In this document: piece by piece, positions 1-12,100 of the stretch | Layout: each line of letters opens with the position of its first letter | Position numbering within the stretch: the stretch's first letter is position 1 | NCBI RefSeq assembly: GCF_030936135.1 | Contig: NC_082617.1 | Coordinates: forward strand, 3,468,001-3,532,000 | Origin: Gavia stellata | Taxonomy: Eukaryota > Chordata > Aves > Gaviiformes > Gaviidae | Length of the DNA: 64,000 nt | Direction: 5' to 3' | The notes under the pieces: model-generated | The model's database searches: none | The model's input: only the letters and a program-made list of their open reading frames with translations | Told to the model about the DNA's origin: nothing | Made by a program: the position numbers and the translations under genes

Positions 1-1623
1 ACCAGAGTTGCCAGCGTCACTGCCGCTGCGTGTGCCATTTGGCACGAACATGTTCCGTACATGAACCGAGATCAGGGGGCACGGCCCCCAGCCCCCGGGG
101 AGGGGGAACTGAGCCACGGAGCCCCATGGGCTTCAGATCTGGGCACTTTAAGCGATCAAAGTCCCTTTGATGAAGCATCCCTCAGTGCCAAAGCTGTTTC
201 TGGACATGCAGTTTGGCCTTTTTACCCATCCCCTCGGCACAAGGCAGCGAAGTCGGGGCTGCCTCAGTGGTTGCAGGGATGCAGCCGTGTCTGCGCTGGG
301 GTGGTGTTAATTCAGTGTGGATACCCAGGCTTGCTACCGGGCTCGGACAAGGCTGTTTGCAAGCTCAGAACAAAAAGCAGCTGTAATTGAAGCCATCGGA
401 GCTGCAGCTCTGCAGCAGACACGCACGTAGGCACTGTGCTGCAGCCCGGCGTGTTATCAGTCTCTGATGACATCTTCCAGGTAGATTTCTTTCATCAAGA
501 AAAGCCGGATCTCCCATCTGACTCTGTTTCTGTCCGGACAGATGCTTCGGTAAGCCCTGAAGTGGGGTCACCGCTTGACCAAAACGTGCACTTTTGACTA
601 GAGATGGGCTAGATCAGATCTCCCACAAGTTAGAAGCCACAGATCACTGAATCACTAAGGTTGGAAAAGACCTGTAAGATCATCAAGTCCAACCGTCACC
701 CCAACCCCACCATGCCCACTAAACCGTGTCCCGCAGTGCCACGTCCACATGTTTCTTGAACACCTCCAGGGATGGTGACTCCACCACCTCCCTGGGCAGC
801 CTGTTCCAATGCTTCACCACTCTCTCAGGAAAGAAATTTTTCCTAATATCCAGCCTAAACCTCCCCTGGAGCAACTTAAGGCCGTTTCCTCTTGTCCTAT
901 CACTTGTCACTTGGGAGAAGAGACCAGCACCCACGTCCCCACAACCCCCTTTCAGGCAGTTGTAGAGAGCAATGAGGTCTCCCCTCAGCCTCCTCTTCTC
1001 CAGACTGAACAACCCCAGCTCCCTCAGCTGCTCCTCATCAGACTTGTGCTCCAGACCCCTCACCAGCTCCGTCGCCCTTCTCTGGACACGCTCCAGCACC
1101 TCAATGTCCTTCTTGGAGTGAGGGGCCCAAAACTGAACACAGCATTCGAGGTGCAGCCTCACCAGTGCCAAGTACAACGTTCACATCCTCATGCCAACTA
1201 CTGTTTGAGTGTGTGGCTGTGATCCAGCTGTATGGGACTTTTTTCTAACACGCTGCCTTTCCTCACCAGGTATCAGTAAATGCGCTCCTGCTCCCCGGCC
1301 ATATGGTCTGCGGCGTTTCTGCGATGGATGCCGCAGGATTACGCCGCTCAGCTGGCCGAGCAGAGCTGGTTTCTGATGCCAGGGCAGGCGAGTGGGAAGG
1401 GAGCAGCATAAAATAGGGTGCACTTTCCACCCCACCGGTCTTTGGGGTGTTTCTCTGAGACTTGGTGCTGCTGGTTTGCTCTGAATCAGCCGTTTCTGTT
1501 CCTGCATCCCTGGGGCCAGGATGGCCCTGGCCGTGGCACTGGTCACCCAGCCACCGTACAACATCCCCTGGTTGTGGGAGGTCCCCCTTTGGGGTGACAC
1601 AGCTCTCCTCCTTTGCCTTTCAG
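1..1623. other. Left flank / intron of collagen gene
   Basis: No exon is recognisable before 1624 apart from the CR1 element described separately. The first collagen exon in the window starts in phase 0 with a Gly-X-Y triplet, so upstream exons (signal peptide, laminin-G/TSPN domain, variable region in V/XI chains) must lie left of the window. This stretch is therefore read as intron. Open frames here show no collagen-like or other recognisable protein sequence. Confidence 0.6.
642..1185 (-). mobile_element. CR1 non-LTR retrotransposon, 3' fragment
   Basis: The minus strand encodes an uninterrupted frame (719-1177, 152 codons) that reads like the C-terminal end of the CR1 reverse-transcriptase protein. 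Recognisable pieces are [44 protein letters not shown] and the ending [15 protein letters not shown]. The low-coordinate end has the typical CR1 3' terminus: on the minus strand CCAACCTTAGTGATTCAGTGAT-like sequence with the short terminal direct repeat. The right boundary near 1185 is the usual 5' truncation and is approximate. The intact frame suggests a fairly young insertion. CR1 is the dominant interspersed repeat of birds, which supports the host assignment. Orientation is opposite to the collagen gene. Confidence 0.93.
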
Positions 1624-4600
1624 GGCTGTCCTGGGAGACGTGGACTGGTGGGACCCAAAGGAGATAAAGTGAGTATCCATGTAAACACGGGAAGGTATGG
1701 GATGGGGTGTAGGGTCCGGGGCAAATACTACAGATGGTTTGGGTTGGTTTGAGTGTTTTTCATCAAGAGGGCAGTGTGAGCTTCTGAAGCTGCAGTCTGG
1801 TGGCTGGAAGAGGAAAGAACTATTTTTACAGGGTATTTTAAGCCCAGGCTGAGGACTGAGCTGACTGTCTGGACAAACTGCTGTCTTTCCTCTGGGCCAC
1901 TTAATGGCTCTGCAGAGGTGGCCGAGCAGGGAGATGAAGCAGCTTTAGCTCAGGTCACCCGGAGGAGGGATGCTGGTGTGTCCCAAAGTCCAACCCCATG
2001 CTATATCCACCAACCCACCTCGGAGGGGCATCCGTCCTCCAGCACCGCGTTGGTCAGACCCACGGCTGCCTTTCCCACCCCAGGAACCCAGTGCATGGCA
2101 CAGCTCAGTCTCCTGCTGCACACAGCATTGCCTAGTGCACTGACGGATGCTTGGAGATGCTCTGGATTAAGGGTGGTGCCTCAGTTTCCCCATCCGTAAA
2201 ACAGCGAGAGTGCTTCTAACCACCTTTGCGCAGCAGTTTCCACCTTTCCCAAGCTGTAAAGGGGCAAACTCGTTGCCCCACGAGTCATGCCACTTCTGTG
2301 TACATTAGCTTCAATACCTGTGGCATTTAGATGGGTCTGGGCGCATGCACATGCACACGAAGCTCATTCCTTTTGCTTTCCCTGTTGTCAGGGTTATTTA
2401 GATCTTAAGAGCTGGTTTGAACCCAGGAATTATTAATGTGCCTAGACACAGACTCTGCTCAGAGGCTGACTTGAGTCAGAGTCTGGTGTCCAGCCTGTGT
2501 TGACTGTTAAACCCCTGACTGGTTTTAAGGAGCTGCCCTTGTCTTCCTAGGGGTACCCTGGAGCCATGGGGCGGACAGGTCCCCCGGGGGACCCGGGTCC
2601 TGTGGGCATCCCTGGTGTCCCCACCATCGTCCTCTGGAGGAACTCCAGGGAGGACTGGCAGATGTTCACAGTGAGTTATGGCCGTGGTGGGCGAGCGCTC
2701 GGGGAGCTCCACGTACACCTCCCCATCAGCTCCCATGCAGGCGCCTCTCCGCTCTGCTGCGATGAGAGCTGGGAGGAAGGGTTCGCAATGGTTTGAGATT
2801 CCTAATCTGTTGGGTGGGAGGACAGAGGTGGGGTAGGCAGACGGGGCAGAGGGAGGATGCCAAGGAAGGAGGTGCTCGCAAGACCCATCACAGGCACACG
2901 GTGCGAGACCAGACTAAATAGGGATAGGAGAGAGCAAGCTGGAAGCGTTGGCTGGAAGAAGCCTGCAGTGCCAGAGCGCATCTCCATGCCTGTGCCAAGG
3001 CAATCGCCTTCCTCCCGGGGTGTTTAGGGTAGACGTCTGCATAATCAATTCCTGTTGTCAGGGCATAGTTACAGCACTTCGCAGTGCTGCTGACGCTCTT
3101 TGCTCTGCACACTCAGTCAGAATTGCATTATTTTTTTCCTGCCTGTATTTGGAAAGGGACTTCAGGCTTTGTTATTCTGCAAGCAAAACCATCTATGCCT
3201 ATGGATGTTGCCGTAGACTGTGATTTCTTTGGTGTACCACCACCTTTGGTGCTTAAGTGTTGGGAATGCTGGAGGGAGCAGACGGTTTCGTCTGCATTTG
3301 GGAAGCCGAAGCTGGAGGGCTGCCGGGCCCCTGGCCGCAGGCTCCCGGGGGTTTTGCGTGCTGGCGCTTGGCCCGGTGCTTTTGGCAAAGTGCCGATCTC
3401 GAGGGGAAGGCAGTGTCTGGCAAGGATGACGTGGGGCAGCCGAAAGCCTTGCTGGGCTATTGTGTCTGTGGCCGTATGACCCTGGCAGTGCTGGCAGCAG
3501 CGTTTTGCTCGGCAGCAGGAAACGGGAGTGCAAAGCCATGGTCTGGTTTTTGCTAATCTTTGTTGAGATAGCTCAGGGGTGAAAAGCTGAGTGCTGGCTG
3601 CTGTGAGGATGGGGGGGGCTGTCTGCTTCTGCAGAACTTACTGGGGGGCTGGAGAAATGCTGTGGCTTGGGACAGTGCTGCTCTTGTGAGCTGAGTGCTT
3701 GTGATTTGGGGGCTGCAGGGGGGGCGTCCTGGCTGCTGGGGCTTGTTGTTGGCTCAGCCTTTGGAAACACAAGTCAGAGGAGCCAGCTCTCAGGCCGGGG
3801 GATGTAAGTCAGTATGATGGACTGGGAAGGCAAGGGACATCGGTGACTGTCCCCGAGCAGTTATGGCTGTTGGGTTGCTCAATAGCTTCTCCCACTCCTT
3901 CCCGGTGAAACAAGCCTTTGCTGTTCATGGGAATTGAGCAAAACCAGCTTAAGGCCACTGCAATTCTGCCCAAGCTCCTGTCCTGTGTTTTTGTTCACGA
4001 CACACTGACAGACATTGGGTTTGCCAAGAAGTTGTCTCAGTGTAACTCGAGGGGCAGGAACTGTTGCTGTCTTGTTCTGGCAGTGTTGACTTTGGTACTG
4101 GTGGTGTCCCAGAAGCCGGGGAAGGAGAACTGGAGCTCCCGCAGTTATTAGGCAGCTTAATCTGCAGCACTACAGTCTTTTGGTTTTATCTCTCCCAATA
4201 CCTTTAAAAGCAAGAGGTCAGGTTGGGAAATGAGGGCTGGTAACCTTAGAGCAAAAGAAAATAGTGCTCCATGCAAAAAGGAGGCAACCTTTAGAGATTT
4301 CCTACTACTGAAAGGTCAGCGGCTGGCGCAGCTCTGTGACTGCATGGCTTTGTGGTGGTGGGGTGGGGTGGGGAGGGCGGCCAAGACCGTGCTGCAGGGC
4401 ATGGCCTGCTCCCTGCAGAGCTGTCAGAAGGGTTTTCTCTGCCCTGCGCTCAGGTGGAGTTTTACAGGAGGACAGATCCATACGGCGATCACTCCCCATC
4501 CTCCATCCTCTCCGTTTCCTTACGATCCCCGTACCCGTCACGCTGCTCCCCGCTGACCAGAGCTGCAGCGAGCAAAGCGCCTATTTCCTGCTGAAATTGC

Positions 4601-6194
4601 AGAAGGCAATTAATTTCTCTCCCCTCTGCTTGGCATCTGGTGCTCCGAAATACGAGTTCACATCTCCTGTGGGATTTTTTTTTCCCCCTTTTTAAAAGGT
4701 TGGATTTTTTTTTTGAAGCCTAATGAAATAATATCCTGTCCCGAGTGAATCTGAGTTCACCGATTCCCAAGACAAGGCAAAAGCATTGGCCATGCTCCAA
4801 CCCCACCCACCCCCCCAAAGTTTTTGTGAGCAGCTTTTGAGGGAAATGAGAACTGTCTGGACAAGAGGACCATGGCCTGGCCCTGGCAGGCTGGCAAGGA
4901 CTGCACTGGTTCCCTCGTGGTAATCAGTTTGGGATCAACTTGAAAGGAACCGGGATTCCTGGTGCAGCGTTAGAGCTAGTTAAACGCATCCATCCATCAT
5001 CTGCCCCTGAGAGCCCCGCTCATTATTAGAAATATTTCCATATGTTGAAAGGTCTGTGTTTATTTTCGTTAATGAGTTCCTTGGCTTATTCCCTTCTCTC
5101 TCCTCTGGCATTGGAGGATGAATCTTCGGAGAGGGGGACAGGAGGGGGTTTCCTGGTGCCCCCAAGGCTGAAGCTGGGGAGCACGTGGGAGTCCTGCCCC
5201 TCCAGCTGCTTGGGATTGGGGTGATGAACAAGGGGGGATTTTCTTAGCCTTTGATGCAAGCCAGGAGTTGGAGGAGCTGCCTGGACCGTACGTCTGGGCT
5301 CACCATGGGAACAAGGAGGGAGGAGGAGGAGGAAAGGTGGGTTTTGCCTCCTGAGTGTCTGTGCTTTGTGCTGCTGGGAGGGCAGGAAGATGGCTGGTAG
5401 CTGGAGACAGACATCGTTTTGTTTCTTGGCCATCTCCCAAAACTTGAGGAAACCTGGCTTTGAAGTGTGTGGAGAGGAAGCTGCGCCGTGAGTTTTTAGG
5501 ACCTTTACGCTGGCTTTGAAATACAGTGGGATTAGCTGTAGCTACGATGGGAATAGCCCACCCGGTGGCTTTTGGATGTTTTTTTTTCCCCTTTTGTGGT
5601 CATCTGGTCATCTAAAAAATTGGAGGTGTGTGTGAAAGAAAGATTTGGCTGCTAGGAGCAGTGAGGAGAAAGCCTGCCATCCACAACTGCTGGAGGATCT
5701 CCTCATCTGGGGCTTTGGATGGGGCTGGTCGGGGTGAGGTTTCCCACCTGGGGCAAACTGCAGTGTCCAAACAGGTGGGTTTAGTCCAACCGGGGCTAAA
5801 TATGATGGTACCTGTGCTCACCAACATGTTTCTGACCTCTCCACACGCAAAACATTTCTGGTGTCCCAAGGCTGCTAGGACATCCATGGGGGAGCTGAAT
5901 TTCAGCAGATTTCAGAAGTGGGGTCTCTGCCTTCGTTTGCTGATGAGGACAGCAGTTCCTTATCTCCTGCACGTTGGCCTCAGATTAAGGCTTGCCCTGT
6001 GACTTGCATACACATAGTATATAAAAAAAATATTTGATTAGAGGACAGGTTCATTGCTGCGTCTTCCCAAGCAACAGAAAAAAGACTTTGAAGCCAGCAA
6101 AAGGGTATTTCGATTGTTTTTTTTTTAAATTTTGTTCCCCCCCTTCTCCTTTCAGCAATCATCATTTTACCAGCTTCTACATGCAGGCTGGCCG
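1624..6194 (+). CDS. Collagen exons: end of minor helix and non-collagenous hinge
   Basis: Three phase-0 exons. 1624-1668 (45 bp) encodes [15 protein letters not shown], with a cysteine in an X position. 2551-2670 (120 bp) encodes eight Gly-X-Y triplets beginning [10 protein letters not shown], then leaves collagen register and ends in the segment [18 protein letters not shown]. 6156-6194 (39 bp) encodes [13 protein letters not shown]. In alpha1(V)/alpha1(XI) chains a comparable break (hydrophobic TMLMLPFRF-like, then an ILQQARLALR-like segment) joins the minor and major helices. The placement and the final 13-residue exon fit that architecture, although the residues are strongly diverged. 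In related chains this hinge lets the N-propeptide project from the fibril; here that role is inferred. Confidence 0.85.
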
Positions 6195-9100
6195 GTGAGT
6201 ATCACTGTTAAGCAACTTTCTGTGGTTCGGGTTTTCCTCTCTCCAAGCACTTCGTCAGTGAGATTTGTTTTACCGACATTGCTCTTTTTAATCCAGAGAA
6301 AACCCGGAGCCCCCGGGCCCCCAGGACATCCGGGGAAAACGGGAGCACCTGTAAGTAAGAAAAGCCCCGGTGTCCCCTCCGCGGCTGGGTGCTGCTTGTC
6401 CCCGCTGCCGCCCCGGCTGGCCTGGGGCAGCTCGCAGAGTCCGTGTCCCCAGTCACTTGCACAATCCTGGGCTGCCCCGAAAAGTATCTGCTGCCCGGTG
6501 GCTTCTGGCATGCTGTAATTAAGGGCCTTGGGATTGGGTTTCAAAGAAGCCTAATGGTTTGCTTGTCTGCTTCCCACCAAAACCCGGGGCGTGGTTGTTA
6601 TCTAACTCTCTGGGTTTCGTTGGCAGACGCAGCCCCTGCCCCTCTGTCTCTGCCAGCTGAACAGTGCTGGCTTAACTTCCCCAGGGCATCGGGTTCCTGC
6701 CCCCGTGTTTGGATAGGGACCATGCGGATCTCTCCCAGAGACACAAAAACAAGCCAGAGAATGGCTTGCAGGACTCGTGTGGGGCCAGCCCCACGCTGGT
6801 GGGTCTGCAGCCCCATGCCCACGCAGCCCCCGGGATCGCTGGGTGATGCTTCCTCCCCTGGCTGGCCTCTGCAAAGAGGGCAGTGCCATGAGGCAAAAGA
6901 AACGAGGGCAAAACTCCCCATCCTGACCTCCCGTAGGGCACCAAAGCAACAGGGAACCAGATCTGTCGCTGCCTCCAAACCTGCCCTGGCCACAGACCCC
7001 CGCAAAGGGTGGCGGGTGTGCCGGGGGATGCGAATCCTCCCGCTCTGCCCTTCCCGAGGCTGCCTCTGTGCAGTGCTCCTTGTCCTCCCCACGACAGCCT
7101 CCGCAGGGCTCTGGCTGCTCTCAGCACGGGGCAGGATGAGGGGACACGCTTGACTCCATCCCTGTTTGTGCGCAGGGACCCTGCGGAGATCCGGGGAGGC
7201 CGGGCGAGAAAGGCCAGCGGGGGTACACGGTGAGTGGGGGTGCTGGCTGCGGGGGGGTGGGGGGCTTGGCTGCGCGGAGAGCCCAGTTTGGAGAGGTTGA
7301 GTGTGCCCTCGGGGCTGTCCTGGGGACCCTCGGAGACCCTGCCGCTCTCGGGTCAAACCCTGGAGCGCTGGGTGAGGGAGAACTGTAACAGTCGGGTTTG
7401 CTGCCGGTTTGGGACCCGTGCAAGGAAATGTGTGCCTGGTTTGAAGGGTCACGCGAGGCAATGCCCCGGTCCTCTCTCTGGGGACCTTGCTGTGGCTGGC
7501 AGGGGTGGCTCTCCACAGCAGGCTCGTTCCCCTGACCGAGTCCATGCTGCAGCTCCTCTTGCCCTGTGTTTGCAGCACCCCGCTCGGGCAGCTGCACGGG
7601 CTCAATGACTGCTCAGCACAGTCCCTTCAGGTGCTGGAGTCTGCTGTGTGTCACCCCATGTCCTCCCAGGCAGGTGGGCACAATTTGGTACAGTTGTTCC
7701 AAAAGCATTCTGTCCTTTTGTCACCTTCTGGAAACCACCCACCTCCTTCCCCGCGGCTCTGGCCGAAGGGGTGTGCGAGCTCTGCCTGTGCTCCATGACG
7801 GGAGCTGCTGTGCAGTGTGCCCTCGGGGGACCCAGCCACCTCCTCCAGACCGAGCGAGCACAGCTGCCTGTGGGGCTTGGATGCCCCATGGGTAAAAGGA
7901 AAGGAGAACAGATGTCCCCATCTCCCAGCATCGCTGGAGCTTTCCACCCACTTTCCCACCCGTGCTTGCTGGTACCCAGCCCTCATGGGAAGTGTTGGTG
8001 CATCCTGAATCTTGTCCCTCTCAACAGAGCTGATGCACAGGTGTCCCCCAGCACCCCCCTGCCTCTTGCTTATTTGTTCTGGTTGCTGCTGGGGTGCTCC
8101 AAAGGGACAGCAGCACCCACCCCTGTTCCTCGTCTCCCTGCTCACCCATCTGCTGGAGCCCTCCAGTGTTTCCTATCCTGCAGAGCATCTCCCCACTGAC
8201 CTTAACCACAGCACCGTGGTCCCCTTGGCTCCCTCTCAGCAATGACTGTCCGTTCCTCCTGCCATCTTCTTTGTCATCGTGTCTTCCTCTCCAAAAATGG
8301 GGTGGCTTTTCTTCTGGATTGAGGAGAGAAGCCAAGGACAGGCTAGGCTTACAAGGATCGGTGCTGAAGGAGGATTTGGACGGGCTGGCAAGCAGGACAC
8401 AGGCTGGTTCCTGGCAGCTGTGTTGAACCTTTAAGTCCCAAAAGCTCACGGCAAAAGTTAAAGTCAGTATCTGGGGCAAGAAACACAGCTTATGCCATCA
8501 GGCGCTGTGTGTCTGCTTTCTATCACACATCCTGCTGCCAGGTGCCCTGTCACCCCCAGCCCTGCTCCCGTGCAGCAGGGACGCACCCCGGGGATAGTGT
8601 TTTACCAGATGCCAACATCTGGAAGGCGTCACTGACTGCGTTAAGCCGGTTGAGTGTAAACACTGGAGTCTGTCTGCGGAGCTTAATCAAAAGGTGCCAA
8701 AGTTATTCTCCGTCTTCACATAAACAGGATCTGAAAGGGGAGGCAGCAGTTCGGGGGGGGATTAGCACAGAAATGGAAAGGAGCAAATTTTTTCCACCCA
8801 TCACAGCCCATCTGCAAGCCTGTGTCATGGCCACAGCCCTGGCCCTGGCCCCCTGCTCTCCTGCTCCTGCTTTGGCATCTGCCGAAGGCTTTGTGTGGCA
8901 GGTTTCCATCAGGGAAACTCAACTCAGCTTTAGGACTCAGCTTTTGACTGGTCTGGGATGATTTTTAAGGTTCACATTTCTACTAGACCATGGCCCAAGA
9001 GGTCTTTGCCCATTCAGGTTCCAGCAGGTCTCCACTCCCTGCTCTCACTTCCCCAGGGAGGCTGCTCAGATGACAGCAGGGGCGAGGAAGAGGAGGAGGG

Positions 9101-12100
9101 ATTTCACCCACCTGCATCAACCCCTGAGCACACGGTTGGGTTGGGTTTGCCCATGGTCTGTTTTGCATTTGGCCCATCTGCTGAGGCTCACCTGCCACAG
9201 AGCACAGCCAGAGGTGTGTCACAGCCCAGGTCTCTTCCTTGCAAAATTGTGAATAACAATAAATACTCCCCAAAGCTGGGGCTGGAAGTGGAATGGGGCA
9301 AAAATGCTGGCTTTTGGGCTGGGTGCCCCAAGCATACACGGCCACTACTGAGCATGGGGGATGTGCGTGGCTGGCTGCGTGATGCCGAAGCCCTTGGGGG
9401 AGGGAGATGGAAAAGCAAACCTCCCCAAAACAAGCTTTTTATATTTTCGCAACCAGATTCTTCACTTGAGAAGTAATGGCGGCAGCTGTGTCTTTCTGCC
9501 CTTCCTTCAAACTCTGACTTTACAAACTGAAACAAAGTCCAGTTTTTGGACTTGACCAAATGTTCAAAAATTTTTGAGAAATCTAAACAATTGAAGTGAT
9601 TTGAAGGGAAGTGTCTTCTCTTTGTTCCAGACTGCTCTTTATCCTGCCTTAATGCAGAATTACCAGTGAGCTAAGGGGTAAAAATAGCTGCCCCTAAGCT
9701 TTAGCTGGTGATGCCCAGTCCAGATGATCTGCTCAGGCTCTTGCATGTGGGAAAGCATCAGAAACAGCTTTGAGCGTAAGCCCCAGAGCCGAGAAGCAGA
9801 TGCAGAGGGCTTTCGCTTGATCTTCTCAACGCATTGCTTCTTCCCTGCCTTCCACTTTGTTTCTTGCTGCACAGCTGCTGGTTGTGGGTCTCCCACGGTT
9901 TCAGTCGGAGAGCCTGAGCAGATCCACATGCCCAATGCTTGCAGGACCTGGATGCACAAAGCCTCTCCCCCTGCCAGCCCTCCCCATCTCCTTGTGAGGT
10001 ACTTGGTGTTTAGCAGGCGTTGCTGCAAAAGCACGAGGCAGGCAGAGCTCAGCGTTCAATTTATTGGTTTCATAATGATGTGGATTTTTTCATTTTCCAT
10101 GCTTGGCTTTTTTCTCCCCAGGGTGAACCCGGGCTCCAGGGCTTGCCAGGACGTGTGGGTTACCCCGGCTCGGATGGTTTCCCTGGCCTGGATGGCAAAC
10201 CTGGGCCGTGGGGGCTGCCGGGAGAGCAGGTGAGCCGCGGGCAGGCAGGGCCATGGCATGGCCAAGGTTGGGGTGGGGAAGCTGCACCCCCAAGCCCCGA
10301 CCAGGAGACAAAGGGCTCCTCACGCTGCTGCTCTTTATATTCGCTTGCTTCCTTTAACTAAAATATTCTTCCTAAGCCTACAAACCCAGGCAGTCCTGGA
10401 TTAGTGCCTCGAGGTTCATGTTTCCCCAAAAAAAGGGCTGTAGAACATCACACGTGTACATTAAGGTGCAGCTGAGGTCACCTGAGCGCTGCAGAGCCTG
10501 CGTTGTGGTGGGCTGAGCACGAGTGCTGGGCTGCGCTTCTGCCTCTGAACCTCCTGGTTGCTTTTACAGGAGAGAATAACTGGGGAGGGGAAGAAAGAAA
10601 TGAGAGCAGTTATGGACTGCCTGGATAGCGTTCAAGCTATGAAGCCGGTCACTTGGCGCTGTGACAGTCCCTGCCCTTTTCCAGACCCCTGGTAGCAATC
10701 CCTGGGGAATACGAGCTATGTACCTGGGCTTGGAAGCTCAGGGGGGTTTTGGAGATTGGTGACAGGGACTGGACCACGCTGAGAGGTTTGGGGCTCTCAG
10801 CAGCCCCCCGGGAGTCTGCACCGTGGTGGCCGTGGGCAGGAGGCAGCAGCGCAGTGGGGAGGGGGGAGCGGGGCTGGAGCTGGATGTGGGTGGGAGGCAC
10901 TGGGCAGCCCCTCAGCACCCACTCTGTTCCTTCCTCCCTCTCCCCAGGGACTGCAGGGCTTCCAGGGTGACCGGGGGCTGGCTGGCGAGAAGGGAGAAGA
11001 GGTAAGCTGGCTCTCGCTTGCTCAGCCACGCAGTGCTGTGGGCACAGCTCGGTGCCAGCCCCAGTCCCGACATGTTGGAGTGGGAGACGGACCCGGAGTA
11101 ACGATGGAATCTCAATATGAGTACAGTCGTTCTCCCCTTTATTCAAGCTTACAGAGTATATATAGACAGATGCCAAGAACACGCGTCCGCAACAGTTGTA
11201 TAATTGGCTTACGGTCTCTGTTCACGTGCCGAGGTGGCGAGTGTGATTGGTACTCTTGTGCACGTACAGGAGCACTTCTCTTCGTGGATGTAGCTCCTTC
11301 TTCTTGTTTACCATTCCACTGTCTCTTATCACAACAGGCTTTCAAGGACAGTTAACGGTTTCCTCTGAGCCTTCCCTCTCATCAGAGACTGGGTTGCTCA
11401 TGGGAATCAGATCGTGTCCCTTGTTACTAAGCCATTCCTCCACACCGGCACGTACACTTAATGCAGTAAGAGCTTTTCATCACTGGTTTCACCGGCAGCG
11501 CCTGCTACCCACGTTCCCCCCCCCAGCCTGCGGGTACATGTGTGCCAGCCTGATGTTGCCTTACGGTGTGGGACGCCCTATTGCCGCCCTCCAGCCGTGC
11601 GGGATCCGGCTGGCAGCCGCCCTCGCCGCTGTGTCCGCTCAGTCTCCGGCCGTGCGAGTGCCCTCTGCTCTGAGCTGCCCAACCCAGGGGCGGCGGGGGC
11701 TCCTAGCCCACGTCACTGCCGTTCTTCTCCAGGGATTTGTCAGCCAGGATATAAAACATAAATGTCTGTGAAACAGTGAATGCTAGTGGTTTGTCACCCT
11801 TTTTTTTTTTTCTTTTCCCCTTACCCAGTCTTTTTAAGCCAAGTGTTAGCTAAAATTTTTAGAGCTGCCCAGGAGATTTTGGGCTCCTCTGAGGTCTGAT
11901 CATACTGGGGTGTTTGAAACCCAATTTATTCTTTTTGAAACAGCAGTCCCCCAGGGTTTATCATATATCTTTTCTGGCCCGTACTTTGTACCCTCTTGCC
12001 TGTGAGCATCATTCCAGCATCCAGATGGAGAATCTCTTGCCCTTGTGCTCAATCTCTCTGCGCTTGAGCACTCAGCAGCTGCGGACACGTGAAGCTCAAG

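Noticed and set aside
6598..7605. 335-codon minus-strand open frame
   Set aside because: Overlaps collagen exon 7176-7229 antisense; low-complexity and lacking motifs.
11733..11771. Acceptor-like site followed by GFVSQ
   Set aside because: The frame is not Gly-X-Y and the helix register is complete without it.
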